Assembly: GCF_037023145.1 (NCBI RefSeq)
Contig: NZ_CP146092.1
Span: 806,001 to 870,000, forward strand
DNA from: Ralstonia sp. RRA
GTDB taxonomy: Bacteria > Pseudomonadota > Gammaproteobacteria > Burkholderiales > Burkholderiaceae
Direction of reading: 5' to 3'
DNA: 64,000 bases
The number at the start of each line of letters is the position of its first letter. Within the stretch, counting starts at the first letter, position 1. The notes below the pieces were generated by a model, which saw only the letters and a program-made list of their open reading frames with translations, was not told the DNA's origin and did no database searches. Below, one piece after another: positions 35,526 to 43,937 of this stretch. Made by a program: the position numbers and the translations under genes.

Positions 35526-35966
35526 GTGTATTCGATTGATTTGAGGGATGCAGTGACGCGATCCTATTTAAATAGTGCCTGGAAAAAATGGCGTCGTCAT
35601 TATGGTGATATGAAAATAAATGATTCAACTATTGATATTTTATCGTTTTCATTCTCACCTGAAATTAGGAAGATTGAAATTCGGTTTGATGATCAAATTG
35701 TAGTAATTCGCGAGGAGAAGTTGCCAGGATCGGATCTTTGGATTGTTCCAAGTGCGAACTTGGAAGCTGTCCTGTCCGAGAGATTTCTGCCTTTTTACCC
35801 TATGTTCTTTGGGATGCTCTTGACAGCGCTGCACGAGAATAAAACCCAAGTTCCGATTTTCGGAATTGTATTGAAAGACGTGGAGACGGCGTTCGAGGAT
35901 CCGGATACGAGGCAAGGGTTTGTTAATTGTATTGCGTCTGGAATCTACATTTCGAACGGACAATAA
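35526..35966 (+). CDS. Hypothetical protein, AT-rich orphan gene
   Basis: A 146-residue soluble protein of no family I recognise, with alternating beta-like stretches (IDILSFSFSPEIRKIEIRFD, VVIREEKLPGSDLWIVPS) and a helical C-terminal half. Its codons are much richer in A and T than those of both neighbours, like the DUF6402-like pair 2.5 kb upstream, so it is probably acquired DNA. It starts with GTG and has no clear ribosome site. The size and isolation would suit an orphan immunity or similar small accessory protein, but nothing in the sequence proves this. Confidence 0.58.
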   Translation: MYSIDLRDAVTRSYLNSAWKKWRRHYGDMKINDSTIDILSFSFSPEIRKIEIRFDDQIVVIREEKLPGSDLWIVPSANLEAVLSERFLPFYPMFFGMLLTALHENKTQVPIFGIVLKDVETAFEDPDTRQGFVNCIASGIYISNGQ

Positions 35967-36089
35967 ATGAACGAGATCAGCGTTGATCCCAATCTCGTCG
36001 ACCTGTTTGTCGGTATGCCGATCCACAAGCCAGCTACGTTCCATACGGCTGGCGTGACGGGCGGGTTTCAACTGATCTATCAGTACTAG
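35967..36089 (+). CDS. 40-codon ORF directly after the AT-rich orphan gene
   Basis: ATG follows the previous stop without a gap (TAAATG), and the frame reads MNEISVDPNLVDLFVGMP and on to LIYQY before TAG. It could be a small protein or, more likely, the remaining piece of a longer gene whose rest was lost when the islet was rearranged. Base composition is closer to the normal genome than the preceding gene. No family recognised. Confidence 0.35.
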   Translation: MNEISVDPNLVDLFVGMPIHKPATFHTAGVTGGFQLIYQY

Positions 36090-36208
36090 TTGCACGTGCG
36101 CTGAGCGCTGCCGAGCAAGGCCCCGCGGGCGCTACGAACGCACAACGTTGCGGGCCACGATGGCGCGGCATAATGGCCGCGCCTATTAGCGCGATTCGGG
36201 GGGATCGG

Positions 36209-36964
36209 ATGGCAGCACTCCAAACCGGGGTCATTGTGGTCGGCCTGGTTGCCACGCTGGCCGCATTTTCAGTGCGAGGGCGCTTCAAGAGCGAGCATCG
36301 TGAAGCGTTCATCCAGAACTACCGCTGGCCGCCAGGCCTGCTGGAGCGCTTTGCCGAGAAGCATCCCGACCTGACCCCTGCCCAGCGTGAGCAGGTCGTG
36401 CGTGGGTTGCGGCAGTTCTTCCTGGTCCACCTACGCAGTGATTGCGACTACGTGTCGATGCCCTCGCGCGTGGTTGACGACCTGTGGCACGAGTTCATCC
36501 TCTACACACGCGAGTACCGCGATTTCTGCCGGCGCGCATTCGGCAAGTTTCTGCATCACCTGCCCTCCGCTGCACTCTCGCCGTTGCGCAAGCGTTCCAA
36601 CGTCGGGCTGCGCCGCACCTGGTGGTGGGCGTGCCGGGAGGAGTCGATCAACCCGCGCAATCCCGATCGGCTGCCGCTGCTGTTTGCCATCGACCACCAA
36701 CTCGCCATTCCCAACGGCTTTCACTACGTGCCGGATTGCGCCGCCATCCTGCCCGGTGGCGAGGTCATGCAATGCGGCGCCGATTTTGCCAGCCGCCGCA
36801 TTGACGGCACCATCGAGGGCTTTGGCAGAAAGCGCGACAGTGGCTGTGGCGCCAGCAGTGGTTGCGCCGGCAGTGGTGGTGATGGCAGCGGTTGCGGCGG
36901 CGATGGTGGTGGTTGTGGAGGCGACGGCGGTGGTTGTGGCGGTGGCGGCGGTGGTGGCGACTGA
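36209..36964 (+). CDS. Membrane-anchored protein with glycine/cysteine-rich C-terminal tail
   Basis: A 251-residue protein with one N-terminal membrane helix (ALQTGVIVVGLVATLAAFSV), a central globular region (about 30-190) containing VVDDLWHEFILYTREYRDFC, which resembles the glycine-rich-domain protein family, and a 40-residue tail of repeated CGGDGGG units ending GGGGGD. The tail has several evenly spaced Cys residues. Start 36209 is preferred to 36173 because the helix follows it directly and a purine-rich GGGGGATCGG precedes it. The central WHEF/CxxY region is conserved in the family; its function is unknown. Confidence 0.75.
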   Translation: MAALQTGVIVVGLVATLAAFSVRGRFKSEHREAFIQNYRWPPGLLERFAEKHPDLTPAQREQVVRGLRQFFLVHLRSDCDYVSMPSRVVDDLWHEFILYTREYRDFCRRAFGKFLHHLPSAALSPLRKRSNVGLRRTWWWACREESINPRNPDRLPLLFAIDHQLAIPNGFHYVPDCAAILPGGEVMQCGADFASRRIDGTIEGFGRKRDSGCGASSGCAGSGGDGSGCGGDGGGCGGDGGGCGGGGGGGD

Positions 36965-36972
36965 GTCCGCTG

Positions 36973-38694
36973 TCAGCGGCTGGTGCCGTTCTCCGTCAAC
37001 GACTGCACACACTCATCCACGCTCAGTTCATGCAGCATCTCGGGCCGCAGCGTGTCGTCCGTGGCACGTTGCAACACCGTCAGCGCACGCGGCTTGAGCC
37101 GCACGAACATCAACTGCAAACCACGCGCCGCACATTCCGCCGCAAAGATGCGCAGCGCCTCAATGGCGGAGCCATCCACGTCGGGCGTTTCTTCCAGGCT
37201 CAGCATGACGGTGCGCAGCGGTGGTTGCTGCGGGGCTTGCAGCAGCGCGCGCACCTTGCCTAGCACACGCTCGGTGTTGGCGAAGAACAGTGGCACTTCC
37301 GGCCGCACGATCAGCACGCCGGGCAGCGGTTTGGCATCCGGGTGCAAGGAAACGTCGACAAAGTCATGGCTGTCACGCAGACGGCCGAGCAGGCTGACGG
37401 TCGGCTCGGAGAGTTTGCGCAGCGTCAGCAGCAGGCTTACGCCAATTGCGGCCAGCAGCCCGTGCAGCACGCCCAGCACCAGCACGGCGAGCAGCGCGGC
37501 AATCACCACGAGTCGATCCCGGTGCCACGACCAGTACGGCTTGAACACGCTCGGGTGCAGCGAGTGGCTGACCGCAAAGATCACGATGGCCGCCAGCACC
37601 GGCTCGGGAATGCGCGCCAGTTGCGGCAGGAACAGCCAGACGATCAGCGCCACCACCACCGCTGCGCACAGCCCGGCCAGGCGTGATTGCGCACCTGCGG
37701 CCTCGTTGGCGGAGGTGGCGGAGTAACCTGCGCCCACCGGCATGCCGTGCAGCAGGCCCGAGAGCAGATTGGCGCAACCCAGCGCGACGAGGTCTCGGTT
37801 GGCGGAGATGCCATCCCCATGTTTGAGCGCGAAGTTGCGGATGGACCCATACGACTCGGCATAGAGGATGAGCATGAGCGCGAAGCCGAGTTCGATGCTC
37901 TGCATCCACTCCGCTCGGCCAAGATCCGGCACCCCGAAGCTGATGTTCTGCAAGTCGATATGACCGACCACGGCAATGCCATACGCATGCCAGTCGAGCC
38001 AGTAGCCCGCCGCAATGGCCAGCACGATGACGACGAGCGTGGCCGGAATGCGGCCCCCCCAGCGCCCGAGACCAAACAGCAAGGCAAGCGCCACGGCACC
38101 CAGTGTCGTGCTGTAAGGGTTGGCGCTGGCTGCGCCGCTGAGCAGGTCGAGCGCAATGCGCGGCGTGTCGCTGTGGTGTACCGCCACGTCGAGAATCTTT
38201 GGCAACTGCTTGATGGCAATCGTCAGCGCTAGCCCGAAGGTGAAGCCGCGCAGCACGGGCCGGGCGATGAAATCCGACATACCGCCCAGCCGCCCCACGC
38301 CTGCGAGGATGAACAGCAAGCCTGTGGCAATGATGAGCGCCGACGCCAGCGTGAGCGCTGTGCCCGCGTTGCCGGGTTCCGACAGCACCGTCGCAAACAG
38401 CACGGCAGCCGACGATGAGGTGGCCGACACAATCGCAAAGCGGCTCGACCCGACCAGCGCATACACCACCAGCCCAGAGAGCAGTGCGATCAAACCGGCT
38501 TGTGGTGGCAGGCTGGCAATCCCTGCATACGCAACGGCTTCGGGCAGCAGCAGGCCCGCGATCGAGAACCCCGCAATCACGTCACGCAGTACGCGCTGCT
38601 GCGCAGGCAGCGGCGGTGCGCTCAATGGCGCGTAGTGGTCGGGGCGCTGGAGGGCGGTGGAAGGATGTTCGTAGCGGGGGGGCATGCGGTGCAA
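36973..38694 (-). CDS. SulP family inorganic anion transporter with STAS domain
   Basis: A 573-residue protein. A SulP membrane domain (about 30-430, starting LRDVIAGFSIAGLLLPEAVAYAGIASLPPQAGL) is followed by a cytoplasmic STAS domain (about 455-560) ending in the TLRPEMLHELSVDECVQSL segment. Such carriers move sulfate, bicarbonate or dicarboxylates across the inner membrane. The gene converges on the glycine-rich protein gene with 8 bases between. No carbonic-anhydrase or other partner is nearby, so the anion cannot be named. Confidence 0.92.
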   Translation of the reverse strand: MHRMPPRYEHPSTALQRPDHYAPLSAPPLPAQQRVLRDVIAGFSIAGLLLPEAVAYAGIASLPPQAGLIALLSGLVVYALVGSSRFAIVSATSSSAAVLFATVLSEPGNAGTALTLASALIIATGLLFILAGVGRLGGMSDFIARPVLRGFTFGLALTIAIKQLPKILDVAVHHSDTPRIALDLLSGAASANPYSTTLGAVALALLFGLGRWGGRIPATLVVIVLAIAAGYWLDWHAYGIAVVGHIDLQNISFGVPDLGRAEWMQSIELGFALMLILYAESYGSIRNFALKHGDGISANRDLVALGCANLLSGLLHGMPVGAGYSATSANEAAGAQSRLAGLCAAVVVALIVWLFLPQLARIPEPVLAAIVIFAVSHSLHPSVFKPYWSWHRDRLVVIAALLAVLVLGVLHGLLAAIGVSLLLTLRKLSEPTVSLLGRLRDSHDFVDVSLHPDAKPLPGVLIVRPEVPLFFANTERVLGKVRALLQAPQQPPLRTVMLSLEETPDVDGSAIEALRIFAAECAARGLQLMFVRLKPRALTVLQRATDDTLRPEMLHELSVDECVQSLTENGTSR

Positions 38695-38705
38695 CGGTGA
38701 GGCAG

Positions 38706-38742
38706 AAAAGGAATACGCCGCGACCCATGTGGGCCGCGGCGT
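38706..38742 (-). terminator. Terminator of the alanine-rich secreted protein gene
   Basis: Eight-base arms ACGCCGCG (38715-38722) and CGCGGCGT (38735-38742) with an inner CCCA/TGGG pairing; on the minus strand the stem is followed by a T-rich CCTTTTC. It lies about 40 bases beyond the minus-strand stop at 38784. Confidence 0.55.
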
Positions 38743-38783
38743 GCGGGGCGCGCTTTAGATGGTTCGAGCGCGTCGGATTCGGC

Positions 38784-39278
38784 TTACTTGGTACAGGCCT
38801 TGCCGTGGCTTGCGTGCAGGCCCTGGGCCTTGGCATCGGCCTCGGTCATGTACGAACCTTGCTTGGTCTTGCCGTAGTAGCGGTCGCCCGGGCAGTGGTA
38901 GACCTTGGTGCTGGTGTTGGCCCACACCTTGTCGGGGCCGCCGCCGGGGGCGACAGCGCCAGCTGCTGCCGCCGGCTTGGCAGCGGCTGCAGCAGGTGCG
39001 GCCGGAGCAGCAGGCGTGGCCGGGGCGGCCGCAGCGGGCGCTGCGGCGGCTGGGGCGGCGGCGGAGGCTCCAGCAGCGCTGGCCTTCTTGTCTACGCCGC
39101 CGTGGCCATGGCAGGCCCCCTTGAGCGTTGCACCGGAATAAGGCGTGCCGTCCTTGCAGACCGCGTGGACAGCGGCGGGTGCTGCGGCAGGTGCCGTGGC
39201 CGGTGCGGCGGTGCCCTGCGCAAACGCCGAGCCCATCACCAGCGCGCCCATCGAAAACATCAACGCAGACAGTTTCAT
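38784..39278 (-). CDS. Secreted alanine/proline-rich protein (DUF3761-like)
   Basis: A 164-residue exported protein: signal peptide 1-21 (ending GSAFAQ), an N-terminal small domain [21 protein letters not shown] (DUF3761-like, two Cys and two His), a long Ala/Pro linker (about 65-110), and a C-terminal cysteine-containing motif [36 protein letters not shown] that recurs in small secreted Burkholderiales proteins. Both ends contain two Cys, probably as disulfides. Function unknown. It is a single gene with its own terminator. Confidence 0.8.
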   Translation of the reverse strand: MKLSALMFSMGALVMGSAFAQGTAAPATAPAAAPAAVHAVCKDGTPYSGATLKGACHGHGGVDKKASAAGASAAAPAAAAPAAAAPATPAAPAAPAAAAAKPAAAAGAVAPGGGPDKVWANTSTKVYHCPGDRYYGKTKQGSYMTEADAKAQGLHASHGKACTK

Positions 39279-39492
39279 AACGAGACCCTCAACGAGGCAC
39301 GGAGATACGTGCGTGACCGATTAACGCCGGGGTAATGCTTGCGTTGACCAAACCGAGGGTTTGTCTGAGGGCAAACGCTTCGGCGTTGATTATTCCGCAA
39401 CAGTTGGCGGCGTGTAGATGATGCGCCGACGTTGCGTGATGCGGCGTCGGCGCCATCCCAGCATAGGCGAGATCACACCGCAGGGCGATGCT

Positions 39493-40425
39493 TCAGGCAA
39501 AGCTGTCGACGCCTTGCACGAGGCGTTTTGCCAGGCGCGGTTGACGCAATTGCTCGAGCCACCACTGGAGCGCCCGGCCTTCGCCAAGTCCGTCGCCGCT
39601 GCGCCAGCCGACGTAGAGCAGGTTGGGCTCGCGCGGGTCGGTGGTGCGTTTTTCCACCAGTTCGCCACGTGCAAGCAGCGACGTCACCCGATGTTTCGGC
39701 AGCCAGCCCACGCCCAGGCCGTCGCGCTGCGCGAGCGTTTTGGCATGCATGCTGGGCACGGCCAGCGTGGATTGCCCGCCGACAGTGCCATAGGCGCGGC
39801 CGGCCATCTGGCGCGAGGAATCGGCCACCACCACGCTGCGGTGCCGGGCGATCTCCTCGCGCGTGAGCGGCGCCTGGATGGCCGCCAGAGGATGGCGCGG
39901 CGACACGGCAAACACCCACTCGATCACGCCCAGTTCAAACCACCCCAGGTTGGGGATGGCCGGAGGCTCGTTGGTGGCCCCGATGACCAGGTCGGCACGG
40001 CCATCGCGCAGCGCTTCCCATGTGCCCGCCAGCACCTCATGCGTGATGCGCAGCGCCACACCCGATTGCAGCGCGTCAAACGCATGCATGACCGGCATGA
40101 GTGATTCGAACTCCAGCAGCTCGTCGGTCACGATCCATAGCCGGTCTTCCCAGCCGTTGGCCACCTGCCGCACGCGCTGCGTGATGCGCGACACGTCCTG
40201 CGCCAGTCGCGCCGCTTCCTCGGTGAGGAGCAGCCCGGCCCGCGTGAGCTGCAGCCGATAGCGGCGCCGATCAAACAGCAGGGCGTCGAAACGCTGCTCC
40301 AGTTGCCGCGCCGCATACGACACGGTGGAGGGCGCCTTGCCCAGTTGCGCTGCCGCGCGCGACAGGCTGCCGGTCTGGCGGATGGCCTCCAGCAAGGCCA
40401 ATTCTTCGTCCGTCAACATGTGCAA
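39493..40425 (-). CDS. LysR family transcriptional regulator
   Basis: A 310-residue LysR regulator with the usual N-terminal helix-turn-helix (LLEAIRQTGSLSRAAAQLGKAPSTVSYAARQLE, about 9-40) and C-terminal effector domain. It is divergent from an SDR/hydrolase gene pair at 40532-42260 that it probably controls. A perfect GAACATGTTC palindrome (40433-40442) lies 8 bases before its start codon and could mediate self-repression. Confidence 0.9.
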   Translation of the reverse strand: MHMLTDEELALLEAIRQTGSLSRAAAQLGKAPSTVSYAARQLEQRFDALLFDRRRYRLQLTRAGLLLTEEAARLAQDVSRITQRVRQVANGWEDRLWIVTDELLEFESLMPVMHAFDALQSGVALRITHEVLAGTWEALRDGRADLVIGATNEPPAIPNLGWFELGVIEWVFAVSPRHPLAAIQAPLTREEIARHRSVVVADSSRQMAGRAYGTVGGQSTLAVPSMHAKTLAQRDGLGVGWLPKHRVTSLLARGELVEKRTTDPREPNLLYVGWRSGDGLGEGRALQWWLEQLRQPRLAKRLVQGVDSFA

Positions 40426-40432
40426 TTCCTTC

Positions 40433-40442
40433 GAACATGTTC
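40433..40442. promoter_or_regulatory. Palindrome in the LysR-SDR divergent region
   Basis: GAACATGTTC, perfect 10-base palindrome within a TTCGAACATGTTCATCG stretch, just upstream of the LysR start codon and 90 bases before the SDR start. Possible LysR site. Confidence 0.4.
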
Positions 40443-40531
40443 ATCGTCCGGATCGTATGGCAAACCGCTTGCCCGCGTCCACACTGCAGTCACGCGATTG
40501 TTCAAGTTCAACTTTCCTACTGGAGGACATC

Positions 40532-41281
40532 ATGAATCGCTTCGAAGGCAAGACCGTTCTGGTCACTGGCGGCAACAGCGGTATTGGCCTGGCAGCCGCC
40601 CAGGCATTTGTGCAGGAAGGCGCCCGCGTGGTCATCACCGGCCGCGACGCAGCCGCGCTGGAAACGGCACGTGCCACGCTCGGCAGCAAGGCCATCGCCA
40701 TCCGCAATGAAACTGGCACCGTGGCTGCGGCGCGCGAACTGACACGCCAACTGCAGGAAGCCGGCTTGCGTCTGGACGCCGTCTTCATCAACGCCGGCAT
40801 GGCCAAGTTTGCAGCCGTGGCAGACGTGGAAGAGGCTATGTGGGACGCCACCTTCAACGCCAACGTGAAGGGTGCGTTCTTCCAGATCCAGGCGCTGCTG
40901 CCCATCCTGAACCCGGGCACCTCGATCGTGCTGAATGGCTCCATCAACGCACGCATCGGCATGCCGAATTCGTCGGTGTATGCGGCGAGCAAGGCGGCGT
41001 TGATCTCGCTGGCCAAGACGCTGTCGAGTGAGCTGCTCAGCGCGGGCATCCGCGTGAATGTGGTGAGCCCCGGCCCGGTCAGCACGCCCATCTACGGCAA
41101 GCTCGGCCTGGATGCCGACACCCTGTCGGCCACCGCTGCGCAGATCCAGAGCCAGATCCCGTTGGGTCGCTTCGGCCAACCCTCGGAGATTGCGGCCACG
41201 GTGCTGCACCTGTCGGCGCCCGAGTCGGCGTTCATCGTTGGCACGGAAATCATTGCCGACGGCGGCATGAGCCAGCTCTAA
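40532..41281 (+). CDS. Short-chain dehydrogenase/reductase
   Basis: A 249-residue classical SDR. The cofactor motif TGGNSGIG is at about 11-18, NAG follows, and the catalytic Ser and YAASK (YxxxK) are in place around 140-160. It ends IADGGMSQL, the usual C terminus. GGAGG lies 5 bases before the ATG. Together with the exported hydrolase downstream it forms a LysR-controlled pair. Substrate unknown; NADPH is likely from the context of the glycine motif followed by GRDAAAL. Confidence 0.88.
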   Translation: MNRFEGKTVLVTGGNSGIGLAAAQAFVQEGARVVITGRDAAALETARATLGSKAIAIRNETGTVAAARELTRQLQEAGLRLDAVFINAGMAKFAAVADVEEAMWDATFNANVKGAFFQIQALLPILNPGTSIVLNGSINARIGMPNSSVYAASKAALISLAKTLSSELLSAGIRVNVVSPGPVSTPIYGKLGLDADTLSATAAQIQSQIPLGRFGQPSEIAATVLHLSAPESAFIVGTEIIADGGMSQL

Positions 41282-41299
41282 ACCCATCCCCTTGTTCCT

Positions 41300-41323
41300 G
41301 CGGGCCGTACGGATGCGGCCCGC
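41300..41323 (+). promoter_or_regulatory. Intergenic RNA hairpin between SDR and hydrolase genes
   Basis: Arms GCGGGCC (41300-41306) and GGCCCGC (41317-41323) lie 14 bases before the hydrolase start with no T-run. It may stabilise or attenuate the downstream message. Confidence 0.4.
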
Positions 41324-41336
41324 GCTGGAGACCACC

Positions 41337-42260
41337 ATGAAGATTCTTCCTACCCTGGCGCGCCACCTGGGCGCCGCGCTGATCGGTCTGGCTGCGCTGC
41401 AGGCGCAGGCCGCCCCTGCCGTGCAGGACCGCATCGTCGATGCCGCCGGCCTGCAGATCCATACGCTGCAAGCCGGTAGCGGCCCAGAAACCCCGGTCGT
41501 GCTGCTGCATGGCTATGCCGAAACCAGCCACATGTGGCTGCCGCTGATTCCGCGCCTGGCTGATCGCCGCGTGGTGCTGGCGCCAGACCTGCCGGGTGCC
41601 GGCACGTCGTCGATTCCCGCCGCGGGCTTCGACAAGAAGACGCTGGCGCAGGACATCCACGCCATGGTGCAGGCCATGGGCTACCGCAAGGTCAAGCTGG
41701 TCGGCCACGACATCGGCCTGATGGTGGCGTACGCCTACGCCGCGCAGTACCCCGATGAAGTGGAAAGCATCACCCTCATGGACGCCTTCCTACCCGGCGT
41801 GGGCGACTGGACGAAGGTCTGGCTGCTGCGCGACCTGTGGCACTTCCACTTCTACGGCGACACGCCACTCAAGCTGGTGCAGGGCCGCGAGCGCATCTAC
41901 TTCGAACACTTCTGGAACGACTTTGCCGCCGATCCGAAGCACTCGGTGCCCGAAGCGGATCGCCAGTTTTATGCGCGCACCTACGGCCAACCGGGCCGCA
42001 TGGCTGCGGGGTTTGAGTACTTCCACGCCTTCCCGAAGGATGCGGAGGACTTTGCCGGCTTTGCCAAGACGCCGCTCAAGATGCCGATGCTTGTGCTGGC
42101 GGGGGAGAGGGCTTCCGGCGCCTTCCTGATCGAACAGGCCAAGCTGGTGGCGACCAACGTCAACAGTGTGACCATGAAGGGCTCTGGCCACTGGCTGATG
42201 GAAGAAGCACCTGAGCCCACCATGACGGAGTTGGTGCGCTTCATCAACGCGCCCGCCTAG
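41337..42260 (+). CDS. Exported alpha/beta hydrolase, epoxide hydrolase/dehalogenase-like
   Basis: A 307-residue alpha/beta hydrolase with a signal peptide (about 1-25, ending AQAAP). The nucleophile elbow is GHDIG with Asp125 instead of Ser, which is typical of epoxide hydrolases and haloalkane/haloacetate dehalogenases rather than esterases. HGYAET provides the oxyanion region and GSGHWLMEEAP the catalytic histidine. The ATG at 41337 follows CTGGAGACC. It is exported, unusual for the cytoplasmic enzymes of this group. It lies 55 bases after the SDR gene and is probably co-transcribed. Confidence 0.86.
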   Translation: MKILPTLARHLGAALIGLAALQAQAAPAVQDRIVDAAGLQIHTLQAGSGPETPVVLLHGYAETSHMWLPLIPRLADRRVVLAPDLPGAGTSSIPAAGFDKKTLAQDIHAMVQAMGYRKVKLVGHDIGLMVAYAYAAQYPDEVESITLMDAFLPGVGDWTKVWLLRDLWHFHFYGDTPLKLVQGRERIYFEHFWNDFAADPKHSVPEADRQFYARTYGQPGRMAAGFEYFHAFPKDAEDFAGFAKTPLKMPMLVLAGERASGAFLIEQAKLVATNVNSVTMKGSGHWLMEEAPEPTMTELVRFINAPA

Positions 42261-42277
42261 TGAGTCCAAAACATGAT

Positions 42278-42312
42278 ATTGACGAAATGTCAGTAATTGA
42301 CGTATCGTCAAT
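42278..42312. promoter_or_regulatory. Tandem operator over the start of the DauR-like regulator gene
   Basis: Two copies of an ATTGACG-N3-CGTCAAT element: an imperfect one at 42278-42294 (right arm TGTCAGT) and a perfect one at 42296-42312, centres 18 bases apart. They sit within a perfect 13-base inverted repeat (42272-42284 and 42306-42318) whose right arm includes the ATG at 42316. Autoregulation is the obvious reading. Confidence 0.65.
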
Positions 42313-42315
42313 ATC

Positions 42316-42960
42316 ATGACACTCGCTGAAGAAAATCACCTCCTGCTGCGCGAAGGTCGCAAGATCGTTGAAGCGCTGGGCAAGACGCTGGCGCCGCTGG
42401 TGGAGGTCGTGCTGCACGACCTGACCGACGCCGACCATTCCGTCGTCGCCATCGCCAACAATCTGTCGGGCCGACAGGTGGGCGATGCCGCCACCGAGAT
42501 GGGCCTGGCGCGCATGGCCGATCCGGATTTCCCGGAAGTCATCGAGAACTACGCCAATCGCTTCCCCGACGGGCGGCCCGCCAAGAGCACATCGATCGGC
42601 CTGAAGAACAGCCGTGGCGACTACGTGGCCGCCATCTGCCTGAACATGGACGTCTCCATGCTGAGCGCCGTGACGACGGGCCTCACGCAACTGATGCGCG
42701 TGGATGTGGCTGCCCCGCCGGTGCCCGAATCCCTCACGCCACGCCGCGTGGAAGACGTGCGCACTGCGCTCGAACACTTTGCCGCCGCACGCAACACCAC
42801 CCCCATGGCGATGACGCTCGACCAGCGCCGCGAAGCCATGCGTGAGTTGGCCGACAGCGGCTTGCTGAACCTGCGCCGCGCGCTGTCTGAAGTCGCGCAA
42901 ACGCTGGGCGTGGCGCGCTCCACCGTCTACACCTACCTCCCCGAAAACACCCCAACTTGA
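42316..42960 (+). CDS. YheO/DauR-type PAS-HTH transcriptional regulator
   Basis: A 214-residue regulator of the YheO family: a PAS-like domain in the first half (LAPLVEVVLHDLTDADHSVVAIANNLSGRQVGD, about 24-56) and a C-terminal HTH (about 165-208, MRELADSGLLNLRRALSEVAQTLGVARSTVYTYL). Relatives such as DauR and DguR control D-amino acid catabolism. Here the next two genes encode a PLP ammonia-lyase and RidA, so the effector may be an amino acid such as hydroxyaspartate or serine. Tandem dyads cover its start codon. Confidence 0.88.
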   Translation: MTLAEENHLLLREGRKIVEALGKTLAPLVEVVLHDLTDADHSVVAIANNLSGRQVGDAATEMGLARMADPDFPEVIENYANRFPDGRPAKSTSIGLKNSRGDYVAAICLNMDVSMLSAVTTGLTQLMRVDVAAPPVPESLTPRRVEDVRTALEHFAAARNTTPMAMTLDQRREAMRELADSGLLNLRRALSEVAQTLGVARSTVYTYLPENTPT

Positions 42961-42968
42961 GTCCTGCC

Positions 42969-43937
42969 ATGAGCTTGCCGATTTCCTACGACGACGTTGT
43001 TGCCGCCCACGCCCGCCTGCAAGGCGTTGCCCACAAGACGCCCGTGCTGACGTCGAGTACCGCCAACGCCATGACCGGCGCCGAACTGTTCTTCAAGGCA
43101 GAGAACTTCCAGCGCATGGGCGCGTTCAAGTTTCGCGGGGCGTACAACGCGCTCTCGCAGTTCACGCCGGAGCAGCGCAAGGCGGGCGTGATCACGTTCT
43201 CGTCGGGCAACCATGCGCAGGGGGTTGCGCTGTCGGCCAAGTTGCTCGGCATGCGTGCCGTCATCGTCATGCCCAAGGACGCGCCCGCCCTCAAGGTGGA
43301 AGCCACGCGCGGCTATGGCGGCGAGGTGGTGTTCTACGATCGCTACACCGAAGACCGCGAAGCCATTGGCCGCCAGCTGGCCGAAGAGCGCGGCCTGACG
43401 CTGATTCCGCCGTACGATCACCCGCACGTGATGGCCGGGCAAGGCACGGCGGCCAAGGAGCTGATTGAAGAGGTCGGTCAGCTCGACGTGGTGCTCGCCC
43501 CGCTGGGCGGTGGCGGGCTGCTCTCGGGCACGGCCACGGCGGTGCGCGCGTTGAACCCCGCGTGCAAGATCATCGGCGTGGAACCCGAGGCCGGCAACGA
43601 TGGCCAGCAGAGCCTGCGCAAGGGCGAGATCGTCCACATCGATACGCCCAAGACGGTGGCCGACGGCGCGCAGACGCAGCATCTGGGCAACTACACGTTT
43701 GCTGTGATCCGCGAGCTGGTCGACGACATCGTCACCGTGAGCGATGCGGAGCTGGTGAGCATGATGCAGTTTTTCGCTGGCCGCATGAAGGCGGTGGTTG
43801 AGCCCACCGGCTGCCTGGCTGCCGCTGCCGCGTTCACCGGCAAGGTGGATGTGGTGGCCAAGCGCGTCGGGGTGATCATTTCGGGCGGCAATGTGGACTT
43901 GCCGCTTTTCGCCAAGCTGGTCTCGGGGGCTGCATGA
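42969..43937 (+). CDS. PLP-dependent threo-3-hydroxyaspartate ammonia-lyase / serine-threonine dehydratase family
   Basis: A 322-residue fold-type II PLP enzyme. Lys54 in GAFKFRGAYNAL forms the internal aldimine; SSGNHAQG (78-85) binds the substrate carboxylate and GGGGLLSG (about 181) the PLP phosphate. The length (no regulatory ACT domain) and GAFKFRGA motif fit the serine racemase / L-threo-3-hydroxyaspartate dehydratase subgroup rather than biosynthetic threonine deaminase. It deaminates a beta-hydroxy amino acid to a keto acid plus ammonia. ATG 42969 is used; TTG 42957 is possible. It overlaps ridA-like by ATGA. Confidence 0.85.
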   Translation: MSLPISYDDVVAAHARLQGVAHKTPVLTSSTANAMTGAELFFKAENFQRMGAFKFRGAYNALSQFTPEQRKAGVITFSSGNHAQGVALSAKLLGMRAVIVMPKDAPALKVEATRGYGGEVVFYDRYTEDREAIGRQLAEERGLTLIPPYDHPHVMAGQGTAAKELIEEVGQLDVVLAPLGGGGLLSGTATAVRALNPACKIIGVEPEAGNDGQQSLRKGEIVHIDTPKTVADGAQTQHLGNYTFAVIRELVDDIVTVSDAELVSMMQFFAGRMKAVVEPTGCLAAAAAFTGKVDVVAKRVGVIISGGNVDLPLFAKLVSGAA

